DNA from: Trichomonas tenax
Taxonomy: Eukaryota > Parabasalia > Trichomonadida > Trichomonadidae
Assembly (NCBI GenBank): GCA_023091735.1
Contig: JALKBU010001193.1
Location: 1-15,048 of the forward strand
Direction: 5' to 3'
DNA length: 15,048 nucleotides
The notes below the pieces were generated by a model. The model was given only the letters and a program-made list of their open reading frames with translations. It searched no databases and was not told the origin of the DNA. Made by a program: the position numbers and the translations under genes. This document shows, piece by piece, positions 9,401-15,048 of this stretch. How positions within the stretch are numbered: the first letter of the stretch is position 1; every line of letters begins with the position of its first letter.

Positions 9401-9960
9401 CAACAGACGAAGATGGATGGTATGAATGCGAGATCAAAGAAGAAAACAAGAAACTCGTTTTTGTTATTAGATTATTAGACACAGACACTCCATTATTTAC
9501 AGGATCAACACCAGATGAAGCAGTTCTCACGTTCAGGAACAAACTATTGGAGAAAGGACTTCGTGGAATTTCCATTGATGGACATGAATTCTTTGGCTTA
9601 AATTCTCCATTAGTTCACAAGATTTTCTGCGAGAATGAAGAATTGCAGAAAGGAGGATATTTCCCTCGTTTCTTCTCAACAACAATCGTTTTGACATCGA
9701 AGTGGCCAGAAATTGGAAAGTTCTTGAAAGACGTCGAAAAACCAGCTGCAACAGTTGCTGCTGTTCAATCACCACACTTCAAGTTCAAGAAGAAACAATT
9801 CGGAAACTTGCAACAACCAATTGTCATTGATTTGACGGAATTAGTCAATTCTGCTGCACTGAAATATTCCATTGATATATCAACAAATCTCACAAACAAC
9901 AGCAAAGTTGTTTCTTGCTTCGAAGATTGGGTTGATTTCTCTGAATTTTTACCAAAGTAA
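6415..9960 (+). CDS. CHD/SNF2-like pseudo-ATPase with C-terminal FYRN-FYRC module
   Basis: The 1181-residue protein begins at ATG 6415. Residues 1-100 are charged and disordered. Residues 103-500 align by eye with the two RecA lobes of CHD-type SNF2 remodellers: PPFLIVTHVDQFTEW (145-159, motif Ia), a DAPD at 227-230 where DEAH should be, LLRQCGDHPSLV (336-347, normally LRKCCNHP), SGKTSILSRLL (359-369), and TIIAYDLGWTPL then YRLISQDTIEQTI (448-490). The P-loop region is MLNDESNSVKF instead of a DEMGLGKT-like motif, and the HRIGQ arginine motif is absent, so ATP hydrolysis is unlikely. NFPWGRWSIYD (607-617) and a second helical unit near 798 recall the SANT-like region that follows CHD ATPases. 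Residues 965-1085 carry VYPIGYK and DGHEFFGLNSPLV, typical of paired FYRN and FYRC domains. It is probably a nuclear scaffold in a chromatin complex; the partner is unknown. Confidence 0.85.
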   Translation: MRTRNRGQRTETAEDLISDSEDDYSHDGKSSKQNNPPKSTSTMKLRNKSAEKLVADKKDGLSNFVIQYSKRSYSFIYPPSKKLHEMPETKNIETAAKTSRDSSTFLTNKWSENLCTMLNDESNSVKFASISIFIEKCRTVYHNCPPFLIVTHVDQFTEWIDQIKFWTTQTIYICSNNKNERHDVNDLSLFFDQGPEDQFGVILISFNQFHADQTVLPKFKWASVIFDAPDISNDISTIDFHSKTLVITSNELRDEFEQNYLNVEPGTSFPDSEIYHITPEAAADDGLFAETLVNCPLIQIQNEKYLQIIQDNREVLRNWAENEEDPHGVLCSIIKLLRQCGDHPSLVDPSIHSELISMSGKTSILSRLLSSQKTDKRRSILIASAENTKIIETVFADNRVSYVSIVQSDSEQEIREKIEQFESDDLSRVLLLDPSHVSVVISQSKAKTIIAYDLGWTPLDSGPEIILWNAKVQSTQQYRLISQDTIEQTIFEHFWNHKEKNQMSYEEKETSTLSEAIYILQRSLMLAHKNLGAIRSPHRSILKDSITVAYFDTGAFNPPEIEWTETYLEPPEKPLPPEEKPKTVRPLTPAQYWTHDNLLDYISLFPNFPWGRWSIYDKHNRPVPELIKLWVVFAKSLFRGATLDVPHVAALIKEHGKFDQKRFINSLTSWGQVFPLLKAEDILVDIENWPTIEALCNECESPNDISLPTNETEIPEQQLKEFIFNAYRDGLTAIPDEMRETFRHTMRVLEKALKEKGLAEKANNKSSRNKSKQSNTHQQEKVQTEPQPKKFDTSDHNRILNTLMTFGLPNIEAFMDIGELNDFPTDVIQEYIENVMKFCSQTSEDEPRNAQALGIIGRIVKYHAQKIPKRIELFKKIRECQFDTDSYSAEELEILAAVSAHGFNSTSMSPSLLSIFAGSPSEIKIHFRIKSIFETQSNDRPRVSQKLPDQIESKMPLKINDMQMLLNVGKIDKKYVKGYYVYPIGYKIAVISHMIATDEDGWYECEIKEENKKLVFVIRLLDTDTPLFTGSTPDEAVLTFRNKLLEKGLRGISIDGHEFFGLNSPLVHKIFCENEELQKGGYFPRFFSTTIVLTSKWPEIGKFLKDVEKPAATVAAVQSPHFKFKKKQFGNLQQPIVIDLTELVNSAALKYSIDISTNLTNNSKVVSCFEDWVDFSEFLPK

Positions 9961-10010
9961 GATTTTTAGTTTTTATGTTATTTATTGTTATACTCCATAT
10001 TATTTTATAT

Positions 10011-10014
10011 TAAA
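10011..10014 (+). terminator. Candidate polyadenylation signal of the chromatin gene
   Basis: TAAA lies 51 bases past the stop codon, in the short gap between two convergent genes. The stop itself is followed by G, so it does not overlap a signal. Confidence 0.3.
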
Positions 10015-10054
10015 TTTGTGATTATTTATAATTCTGTAACTATCTATTTTAAGT

Positions 10055-10058
10055 TTTA
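10055..10058 (-). terminator. Candidate polyadenylation signal of the GRP170-like gene
   Basis: On the minus strand TAAA falls about 19 bases past the TAG stop. It lies about 40 bases from the candidate signal of the convergent gene, so the two transcripts probably end very close together or overlap. Confidence 0.35.
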
Positions 10059-10076
10059 ACAAAGAAAATATAACTT

Positions 10077-11810
10077 CTAAAGTTCGTCATTTGGAGTTTG
10101 TAGCTGGGCATCCATCTTCGCGTCTTCCTTTGGTGGCTCTGGAAGCTGAACATCTGGAAGTAATCTGATGATTGCTCTTCTGATGATCTTAGCGCCCTCC
10201 TTGAGCTCATCGACAGACATTTGCTGAATAGTATTGAGGTCTCTGCCATATTTGTAAGGAGCAAGATCGTATTTGATGTCCGGCGGGAAATCTTCGAATT
10301 GCTCAAGATCGAATATATCAAGTAATTGGTTAACTTCGAGCAATGCTTTGTCTTTAGCTCTGCGCTCGTTCTCAGCTAATGAATAGGCCGTGAGGAACTT
10401 GATTCCACGTCCTTTGAGTTCTGGATTGACGCTTGGAGTGTATTTGGCCGCAATTGGGAAGCAATCAGTATTCTTGCACCACATGACACCATCGAGTCTT
10501 GTTTCGTTGATACGCATTGTAGCGAGACCAACAGCTTTATCACCCTGTGAGTAGTTCATGTTTGTGATGTTGAGGAGTTCATATGAAGCCAAAACTCTTG
10601 AAGAACCTTCTGGAACTTCGTCTTCTTTAGCGACGATCTTCATGATGTTGCAGCCACGATGATCGAACTTAATGTTCTCTGTGCACTTGTTTCCTCTGTT
10701 GCAGACTGTTCTGTAGCCACCGCACTTGAGGGAATAAGAGAGTGGTGTGAGTTTTCCAATAATTGTCGTTGGGGTGTTCGTGAATCCTCTGTAATTTTGG
10801 ATGCAATAAACTGCACCGGCGGAAATTTCTTCGTTGATGTTGAAATCGCGTTTGATGTTTGTGCAGTTTGTAGCTTTCTTAATGATTTCACGGAGGAATG
10901 GCATTCCTGAAGCAGCACCAATTAACTGAACTTCATCGATCTTGAATGAGTTCTTGTGATATTTTGCGAACTTTGTTGCATGTTGGATTTTAGTGAGTGC
11001 ACGTTTAATAAGTTGTTCGATGATAACTGTCTGGTTAGAAAATAATGTGGCATAACAATTGGCGTTGATCTGTATTTCCTCCATAGCCTCTTGGATTGAA
11101 ATTCCTTCCTTCGCAGCAACGACTTTGGCGCAATAATATCCTCCGACTTTTTCTGTCCATTCGTTTGCTGTTTCGTTCGCGATTGTGTGATCACCCTTCC
11201 ACTGGAACGTAATACCATGAACCTTGAACGATGTTGCACCAAAATCGATAAACAAAACGTTTCTCGTCGCTTTTTGATATCTCGTATATCGAATCGCGCC
11301 GTAGTGAGCTGCGAGAGCTTCAGTATCGTCGATGACTGCCTCTACAGGCATTCTATATAATTTGAGTGCGTTTGTCAGTGCTTCGCGTTGAAGATTCGTC
11401 CAAAAAGAAGGAACAACGAAAGTTAAAGCGTGTGTGTTTCCATGGTCGAGAATCCAGTTCATAAAGTACAAAGCGAGGAACTCCGGTGTCGTTATATTCT
11501 GTGATGTGTGGAAAGAAGTGTTTGTTCGGCCAATTGTTTTCGGAAGAAACTCATATCCGTTCTGTGGACTCCTTCTAAGTATAGGGAGAGCCTCAGCACC
11601 GAACTTTATTGGGAAATCTACAAGTTTTTCTGGTAGTTTGTTCACATCTATTGGATATTTTGATGCAGCGGCCGCAGGAATGTTCACTCTGTTGTATCCG
11701 TCCTTGATAACCCTCGGCTCGCCCGAGAAAGTGCTCTCGGCCATCTTAATGTACTCTGTGCCGAGGTCTATTCCGAGGATAGACACTAAAGAGAGTTGGA
11801 ATAGAATCAT
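10077..11810 (-). CDS. ER-resident GRP170/Lhs1-like Hsp70 family chaperone
   Basis: The 577-residue product begins with a short hydrophobic signal, MILFQLSLVSILG, which leads at once into IDLGTEYIKMA (14-24), the first phosphate loop of the Hsp70 fold. The glutamate after DLGT is typical of the HYOU1/Lhs1 branch. FIDFGATSF (187-195), GAASGMP (298-304) and GAVYCIQ (332-338) mark the other nucleotide-binding elements. It ends in NDEL, a KDEL-type retrieval signal, placing it in the endoplasmic reticulum lumen. Known relatives assist protein folding and act as nucleotide exchange factors for BiP. It is far shorter than human HYOU1 (about 1000 residues) or yeast Lhs1 (about 880). The substrate-binding region is reduced and carries a cysteine cluster (C363, C370, C376, C387). 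The ATG at 11810 is the only in-frame start after an upstream stop. The lumen location and family are well supported; the exchange role is inferred. Confidence 0.88.
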   Translation of the reverse strand: MILFQLSLVSILGIDLGTEYIKMAESTFSGEPRVIKDGYNRVNIPAAAASKYPIDVNKLPEKLVDFPIKFGAEALPILRRSPQNGYEFLPKTIGRTNTSFHTSQNITTPEFLALYFMNWILDHGNTHALTFVVPSFWTNLQREALTNALKLYRMPVEAVIDDTEALAAHYGAIRYTRYQKATRNVLFIDFGATSFKVHGITFQWKGDHTIANETANEWTEKVGGYYCAKVVAAKEGISIQEAMEEIQINANCYATLFSNQTVIIEQLIKRALTKIQHATKFAKYHKNSFKIDEVQLIGAASGMPFLREIIKKATNCTNIKRDFNINEEISAGAVYCIQNYRGFTNTPTTIIGKLTPLSYSLKCGGYRTVCNRGNKCTENIKFDHRGCNIMKIVAKEDEVPEGSSRVLASYELLNITNMNYSQGDKAVGLATMRINETRLDGVMWCKNTDCFPIAAKYTPSVNPELKGRGIKFLTAYSLAENERRAKDKALLEVNQLLDIFDLEQFEDFPPDIKYDLAPYKYGRDLNTIQQMSVDELKEGAKIIRRAIIRLLPDVQLPEPPKEDAKMDAQLQTPNDEL

Positions 11811-11837
11811 TTGACCAAAATTTTTGATTTTTTAAAA

Positions 11838-11893
11838 AATATAAGCTCTCTGATATATACTTCTTAATGGATTTTTAATATTTCGATAAAAAC
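11838..11893 (+). repeat. AT-rich repeat, copy 1
   Basis: This resembles 12068-12125 in direct orientation, sharing AATATAAGCTCT, TTCTTAAT and GATTTTTAATATTT in the same order and spacing. Resemblance continues more weakly to about 11931. Confidence 0.6.
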
Positions 11894-11931
11894 CTTCCTA
11901 TCTCGTTCAAAAATAAAATTTCACCAATGGA

Positions 11932-12036
11932 AATATGATAATTACAATCACATATAAATTCTTTCTATATATTTATAAAAAAAGCCAAGATTGTAAACCT
12001 AAACAGGGCTGTTCAATTTTGAAAAGTGACAATAAT
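11932..12036 (+). repeat. Diverged repeat of about 105 bp, copy 1
   Basis: This aligns with 13566-13672 in direct orientation with roughly three quarters identity by eye. Shared words in order are AAATATGAT, ATAAAT, TATATTT, CAAGATT, TTCAATTT and AAAAGTGACAAT. Confidence 0.55.
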
Positions 12037-12067
12037 CCTAATCAGAGTCGATGTGCTTTGAAAAATG

Positions 12068-12165
12068 TAAATATAAGCTCTTTAATATATAATTCTTAAT
12101 TGATTTTTAATATTTTGACAAAAATAGTTATATCGTAATTCATTTTTCGCCTTAAAAAATTGTGA
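12068..12165 (+). repeat. AT-rich repeat, copy 2, with inverted-repeat arm
   Basis: Its first half matches 11838-11893. Its second half (core 12134-12159) is the inverted partner of 13505-13530, with 24 of 26 bases matching. The core on the minus strand reads TTTTTTAAGGCG followed by AAAAATGAATTACG, which resembles the GAAAAGTGAACTAACG sub-unit of the transposon ends at 438 and 4246. Confidence 0.6.
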
Positions 12166-12650
12166 CCAATTGAGGGGATTTTGCCAAAGAATTGAGAACT
12201 TTTGCCGGCCATCGTCAATTTGCCAGAATGTGGATCCAATACCAGCATATGATAGTAAATATGTATGCAAAAAATTAGACCTCGTTGTGAATCAAAACTG
12301 TTGTCGAAAATTTAAAAACTCAATATTCAGCCTTGATATCACGAAGATAGGCATAAAATAGCATAATAAATCCGTACGCACAATAATAGTTTCCGATTTT
12401 TAATCAGAAAGTTGACATTTTTCAAAAAAATGCCTTTTCATATGGTAACTACTTCTTTATGAATTCAAAAGGATAAAATTCTTCGCTCAGGTACCGTGTG
12501 GCGTTAAGCCATCCACTATTTTTATCATTCCTTTCGATATTTAATGACAATCTTTTATTTTTCTTATTTTCAACATCAAAATACAAACATTATGCTAGCC
12601 AAGACGCGAATACATGTATGTGATTCCATTAATCACAAAGACAATGCACC

Positions 12651-12785
12651 ATGAACTTTCAGATCGAAATTTTGCAAGATATGAAAGCGCGAACACCAAA
12701 TAATGCATCAACAAATACTTTAAATCACTATGCAAGGCTTCTGAGCCTTATGAGACCCCTCTATGCCCTATCTGAATTACAATAA
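12651..12785 (+). CDS. Doubtful small open reading frame or gene fragment
   Basis: A 44-codon frame begins MNFQIEILQDMKARTPNNAS and ends ALSELQ, with its TAA stop inside a TAAA. Composition is protein-like, more so than its surroundings, and an in-frame stop lies just upstream of the ATG. There is no recognisable domain and no clear initiator. It may be the surviving 3' end of a decayed gene rather than a functional small gene. Confidence 0.2.
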   Translation: MNFQIEILQDMKARTPNNASTNTLNHYARLLSLMRPLYALSELQ

Positions 12786-12880
12786 ATATTTTATCATTTC
12801 AATTCCTCAGTAAATCACATCTTTTTTATTATTTTAATGTTTATTACAATAAAGCTTAGCACATCTATGAGTTAAAACTT

Positions 12881-13084
12881 CTAATGATGACTTTTTAGAA
12901 TCATAATTTTGATTTTCAATTTTTTTAGCTTAGAAAAAAAGTTATTTTTTGTGGTCCATTTATAAATTACATGGTCCATCGCACAAGCTTCCTCATCGAA
13001 GAAGGGCGCTGAAGCGACCGCAAAGCTATGATTCAATGCACCTTGAGTGCCTCCTTTCACTGCCACACCAAACAGAGCGCTCAT
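12881..13084 (-). CDS. Doubtful small open reading frame with a GC-rich 5' half
   Basis: From an ATG at 13084 on the minus strand, 67 codons encode MSALFGVAVKGGTQGALNHS and onward to a lysine-rich tail. The first 35 codons lie in a GC-rich island (roughly half G+C) within DNA that is otherwise strongly AT-rich; the last third is AT-driven lysine and isoleucine. This looks like a fragment of a coding region that has run on into non-coding DNA. The family is not recognised. Confidence 0.25.
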   Translation of the reverse strand: MSALFGVAVKGGTQGALNHSFAVASAPFFDEEACAMDHVIYKWTTKNNFFSKLKKLKIKIMILKSHH

Positions 13085-13219
13085 GCTCACAAATTTAGGT
13101 GAATTACGTTAATCAAAGAAAATTTCATTGCATTTAAGCCGTCTTAAGATTGGATGACGATGTAGAAACGGTCGACACACATTACATGCGATATTCAACA
13201 TCTTGCAAAAAAAGAAAAT

Positions 13220-13330
13220 CAAAATCCACAAGTCTAAAGCGATATTGCCTGGAACGAGATGGCGACTTTCAGCAACCGGAGTTTGAGTACCAGCAGCCTG
13301 AAGAAGACCTCCTACAGCCAGAAAACATGT
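13220..13330. other. GC-rich island with repeated QQPE-type codons
   Basis: The plus strand reads RYCLERDGDFQQPEF, then EYQQPEEDLLQPENM, containing three QPE units, but the frame has no nearby ATG start. The minus strand reads a shorter frame. The base composition differs sharply from the flanks on both sides. It may be a coding remnant; the original product cannot be named. Confidence 0.3.
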
Positions 13331-13504
13331 TTTCATTCATTAATTTCTATCCTATTCATTTGAATTTTTGTAAAATTTTTATTTGTTTTTCTATTAGATT
13401 TACATGCCTAATGTTTATATTTATCATTAACTCATACAGCATAGCTATTTTACATGAAAAGTGACTGACAAATTGTCATGTAAAGCATTCAAAAGGCCGG
13501 TTAG

Positions 13505-13530
13505 TTTTTTAAGGTGAAAAATGAACTACG
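13505..13530 (+). repeat. Inverted partner of the arm at 12134-12159
   Basis: The sequence reads TTTTTTAAGGTG then AAAAATGAACTACG and matches the reverse complement of 12134-12159 at 24 of 26 positions. A truncated third occurrence, TTTTTAAGGCGAAC, lies at about 13694-13707 in the same orientation. Confidence 0.65.
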
Positions 13531-13565
13531 TTATCTCTTTAAAAAAAAAATAAAAATCAATCAAC

Positions 13566-13672
13566 AAAAATATGATGGATTCAGTTCCACATAAATGATT
13601 TCTGTATATTTCTCATCAAATCAAGATTTTAGATCTGAACAAAGTTTTTCAATTTCAAAAAGTGACAATGTT
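13566..13672 (+). repeat. Diverged repeat of about 105 bp, copy 2
   Basis: This is the partner of 11932-12036 in direct orientation. It directly follows the inverted-repeat core at 13505-13530, whereas in copy 1 the related arm comes after the unit and in the opposite sense. The region has therefore been rearranged as well as duplicated. Confidence 0.55.
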
Positions 13673-13704
13673 ATTAAAGCAACTTTTTCCCAATTTTTAA
13701 GGCG

Positions 13705-14958
13705 AACAAGTTTCTAATTTAGGAATCTAATAAACCAGATCAACTTTATTTCCTGCAATCTAGTAATGGGACTCTTTATAAGCCATTTTATAAATATTGC
13801 AAAATATTCGAAAGATTTAATACGATTTCCATGCGTTAACTATTAGCGTTGTAAATGCATCCATTAATACAATTATTCCAAAGCTCTGTCTAAGCATTTG
13901 ATTTAAAATTTAAATTCAACATAAAATTAATCAAAGTTATGTGTATGAATCTTCAGATGATTTTATAATATTACTTATGTTAAGATCACATGAGGAGTCT
14001 CAGCATCTGTTTGTGCTTAATAAAATTTCGTTGATTAAATTTTTCTTGCCGTTTCGATAACCGAGAGGCATGAAATATTTGTCTTGTGGGAGTGGATATT
14101 GGGTGTATAGATAAATGCATGTGTTACCGCTAATGTATTTTGAGGTATTGGATAAAATCAGGGAAAATCAGCGCGAGATTGGCATCAATGTGCGCAAAAG
14201 GAGATATTTTGATAGCGTGGTCAAGACAAAATGGATGAAATAGTGAGTCACACAGAGACCAAACAAAGAAAATTAGATAAAACGGAAAGAATGTTATGGA
14301 ATTAGCATAGTTCACACAGAGAATATATTTCGATGCTTAAAAGTGTATGTTGGCGGAAAAGATCAAATTTTGTTTGGACAAGAAAGTAAAGAAAAAATGC
14401 ACAAAGAGATGATATTGATATCTTAACAGAGAATGTGATGAATTCAAAAGTTTGTGTAGTCAAATTTATAGCTGGAAGGATAAAAATAATCACGAAGATG
14501 GCAAAAGATATAGAATAAAACCAAAAAGGTTCAAAAACTGCTCTTTTGTGTGTATGTGCGTGTATGTGTAATGATAAAAAGCAATAAATTTGAATAATTT
14601 TTTTTTGATCCCTCGAAAAAGGAAAAATGGGAAAAAGGGAATAAACACAGAATGAACAATATCGTAGCGAAGATCGAAAAGGTCGATTGTTCGGAATTAA
14701 AAAGGCTTCAGATGATAGGGAAAAATTTTAAGTGGGAATGAAAATTTCTGATTAAATCATCAAATAGTTTGCGATTTCCAGATATATGGACTGAAAGAGG
14801 CAATCTTAGTGCAAAATCATTCATGTATTTCACCAGAAATATTGAGAATGGATAAATAAACCATTCAATTAGTCCACAGAAAATATGACCTAATTACTCA
14901 GAAAATAATTGACATAAAATATTTTTCTTCTATTGAATTTGTAATTGGATGAAACAGA
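13705..14958. other. Gene-free upstream region of the malic enzyme, purine-rich in part
   Basis: No credible gene on either strand. From about 14100 to 14720 the plus strand is clearly richer in G than C (for example 20 G against 8 C in 14161-14220, and 15 against 4 in 14341-14400). A short GT-rich run (GTGTGTATGTGCGTGTATGTG) lies near 14548-14568. Open frames on the minus strand here give hydrophobic low-complexity products that mirror the base skew. Confidence 0.5.
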
Positions 14959-14966
14959 TCATTTTT
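14959..14966 (+). promoter_or_regulatory. Initiator element of the malic enzyme gene
   Basis: TCATTTTT fits the trichomonad initiator consensus (TCA, then pyrimidine, A/T, pyrimidine, T, T/A), with the A at 14961 as the expected transcription start. This predicts a 5' untranslated region of 10 bases, within the short range typical of these organisms. It is the clearest promoter signal in the window and supports the parabasalid assignment. Confidence 0.75.
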
Positions 14967-14970
14967 GTAA

Positions 14971-15048
14971 ATGTCTGTTAAGAAAGACTACGCATCCCTC
15001 TCCGTTGCCATGCACAAGGAACTCCGCGGCAAGATCGAGACCGTTGTC
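14971..15048 (+). CDS. Prokaryote-type malic enzyme, N-terminus (3' partial)
   Basis: The last 26 codons begin MSVKKDYASLSVAMHKELRG and continue KIETVV to the window edge. The pattern of an MHK-type helix followed by GKIE-V-V is that seen at the start of bacterial-type malic enzymes, just before their LSLAYTPGVA-like motif. These enzymes decarboxylate malate to pyruvate using NAD or NADP. Trichomonas is known to have a small cytosolic malic enzyme of bacterial type besides the hydrogenosomal one. No hydrogenosomal presequence is visible, which agrees with a cytosolic enzyme. The start is supported by the initiator 10 bases upstream. Codon use is GC-rich and biased (CTC, AAG, ATC), fitting high expression. 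Only the N-terminus is present, so the call is moderate. Confidence 0.68.
   Translation, partial: MSVKKDYASLSVAMHKELRGKIETVV

Larger units (their letters stand above)
11811..12650. other. Gene-poor AT-rich DNA with diverged repeats
   Basis: This holds the upstream region of the GRP170-like gene and two related repeat units. No initiator consensus is seen next to that gene's ATG. An open frame at 12170-12361 starts only with TTG and has no family resemblance, so it is not called. Confidence 0.5.

Noticed and set aside
13150..13464. Plus-strand open frame of 104 codons
   Set aside because: It starts with TTG and its second half is low-complexity AT-driven sequence. Only the central QPE-rich stretch looks coding, so it is described as an island, not a gene.
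13514..13692. Definite miniature transposon with a 9-bp duplication
   Set aside because: TTTTTTAAG also precedes the related arm at 12134-12159, so it may be part of the repeat rather than a duplication. It is kept only as a candidate in the repeat-cluster finding.
14548..14568. GT-rich microsatellite as a regulatory element
   Set aside because: It is a short imperfect repeat common in eukaryotic intergenic DNA, about 400 bp from the gene start.
1..15048. tRNA, rRNA, CRISPR or intron signals
   Set aside because: No tRNA-like stem and T-loop pattern, regular spacer array or trichomonad intron consensus (conserved 5' site with ACTAACACACAG at the 3' end) was seen.

Overview
The window looks like genomic DNA of a trichomonad parabasalid (Trichomonas or Tritrichomonas type). 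It is AT-rich and the recognisable genes have no introns. One gene start carries a trichomonad-style initiator (TCATTTTT) 10 bases before the ATG, TAAA tetranucleotides lie just past stop codons, and the gene content is typical: cytosolic Hsp70 ending in EEVD, an ENT-type nucleoside transporter, and a prokaryote-type malic enzyme. The species cannot be fixed from the window alone.

Layout. (1) Bases 1-102 are the 3' end of a cytosolic Hsp70 gene on +. (2) Bases 438-4246 form a degenerate DNA transposon of about 3.8 kb, with 83-bp terminal inverted repeats (74/83 identical by eye) and an imperfect 10-bp target duplication. It resembles a Mutator-like element. Inside are only decayed reading frames: a minus-strand frame with two internal stops (1483-2274), a membrane-tail remnant (1111-1413), and a plus-strand frame with two internal stops (2682-3062). 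(3) An ENT-like transporter on + (4430-5623) starts about 170 bp past the transposon. (4) A large gene on + (6415-9960) encodes an SNF2/CHD-like chromatin protein. Its ATPase motifs have lost the catalytic residues, and its C-terminus looks like an FYRN-FYRC domain pair. (5) Convergent with it, 116 bp away, a minus-strand gene (10077-11810) encodes a short GRP170/Lhs1-like Hsp70 relative of the endoplasmic reticulum, with a signal peptide and a C-terminal NDEL. (6) Bases 11811-14970 are a long gene-poor stretch with diverged AT-rich repeats, two small GC-rich islands and a purine-rich segment. (7) Bases 14971-15048 are the start of a malic enzyme gene on +.

The genes do not form one pathway. 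Two chaperones of different compartments, a transporter, a chromatin factor and a carbon-metabolism enzyme each appear to be separately transcribed. The most unusual element is the apparently dead CHD-like remodeller joined to an FYR module. Next is the decayed transposon inserted between the Hsp70 and transporter genes.
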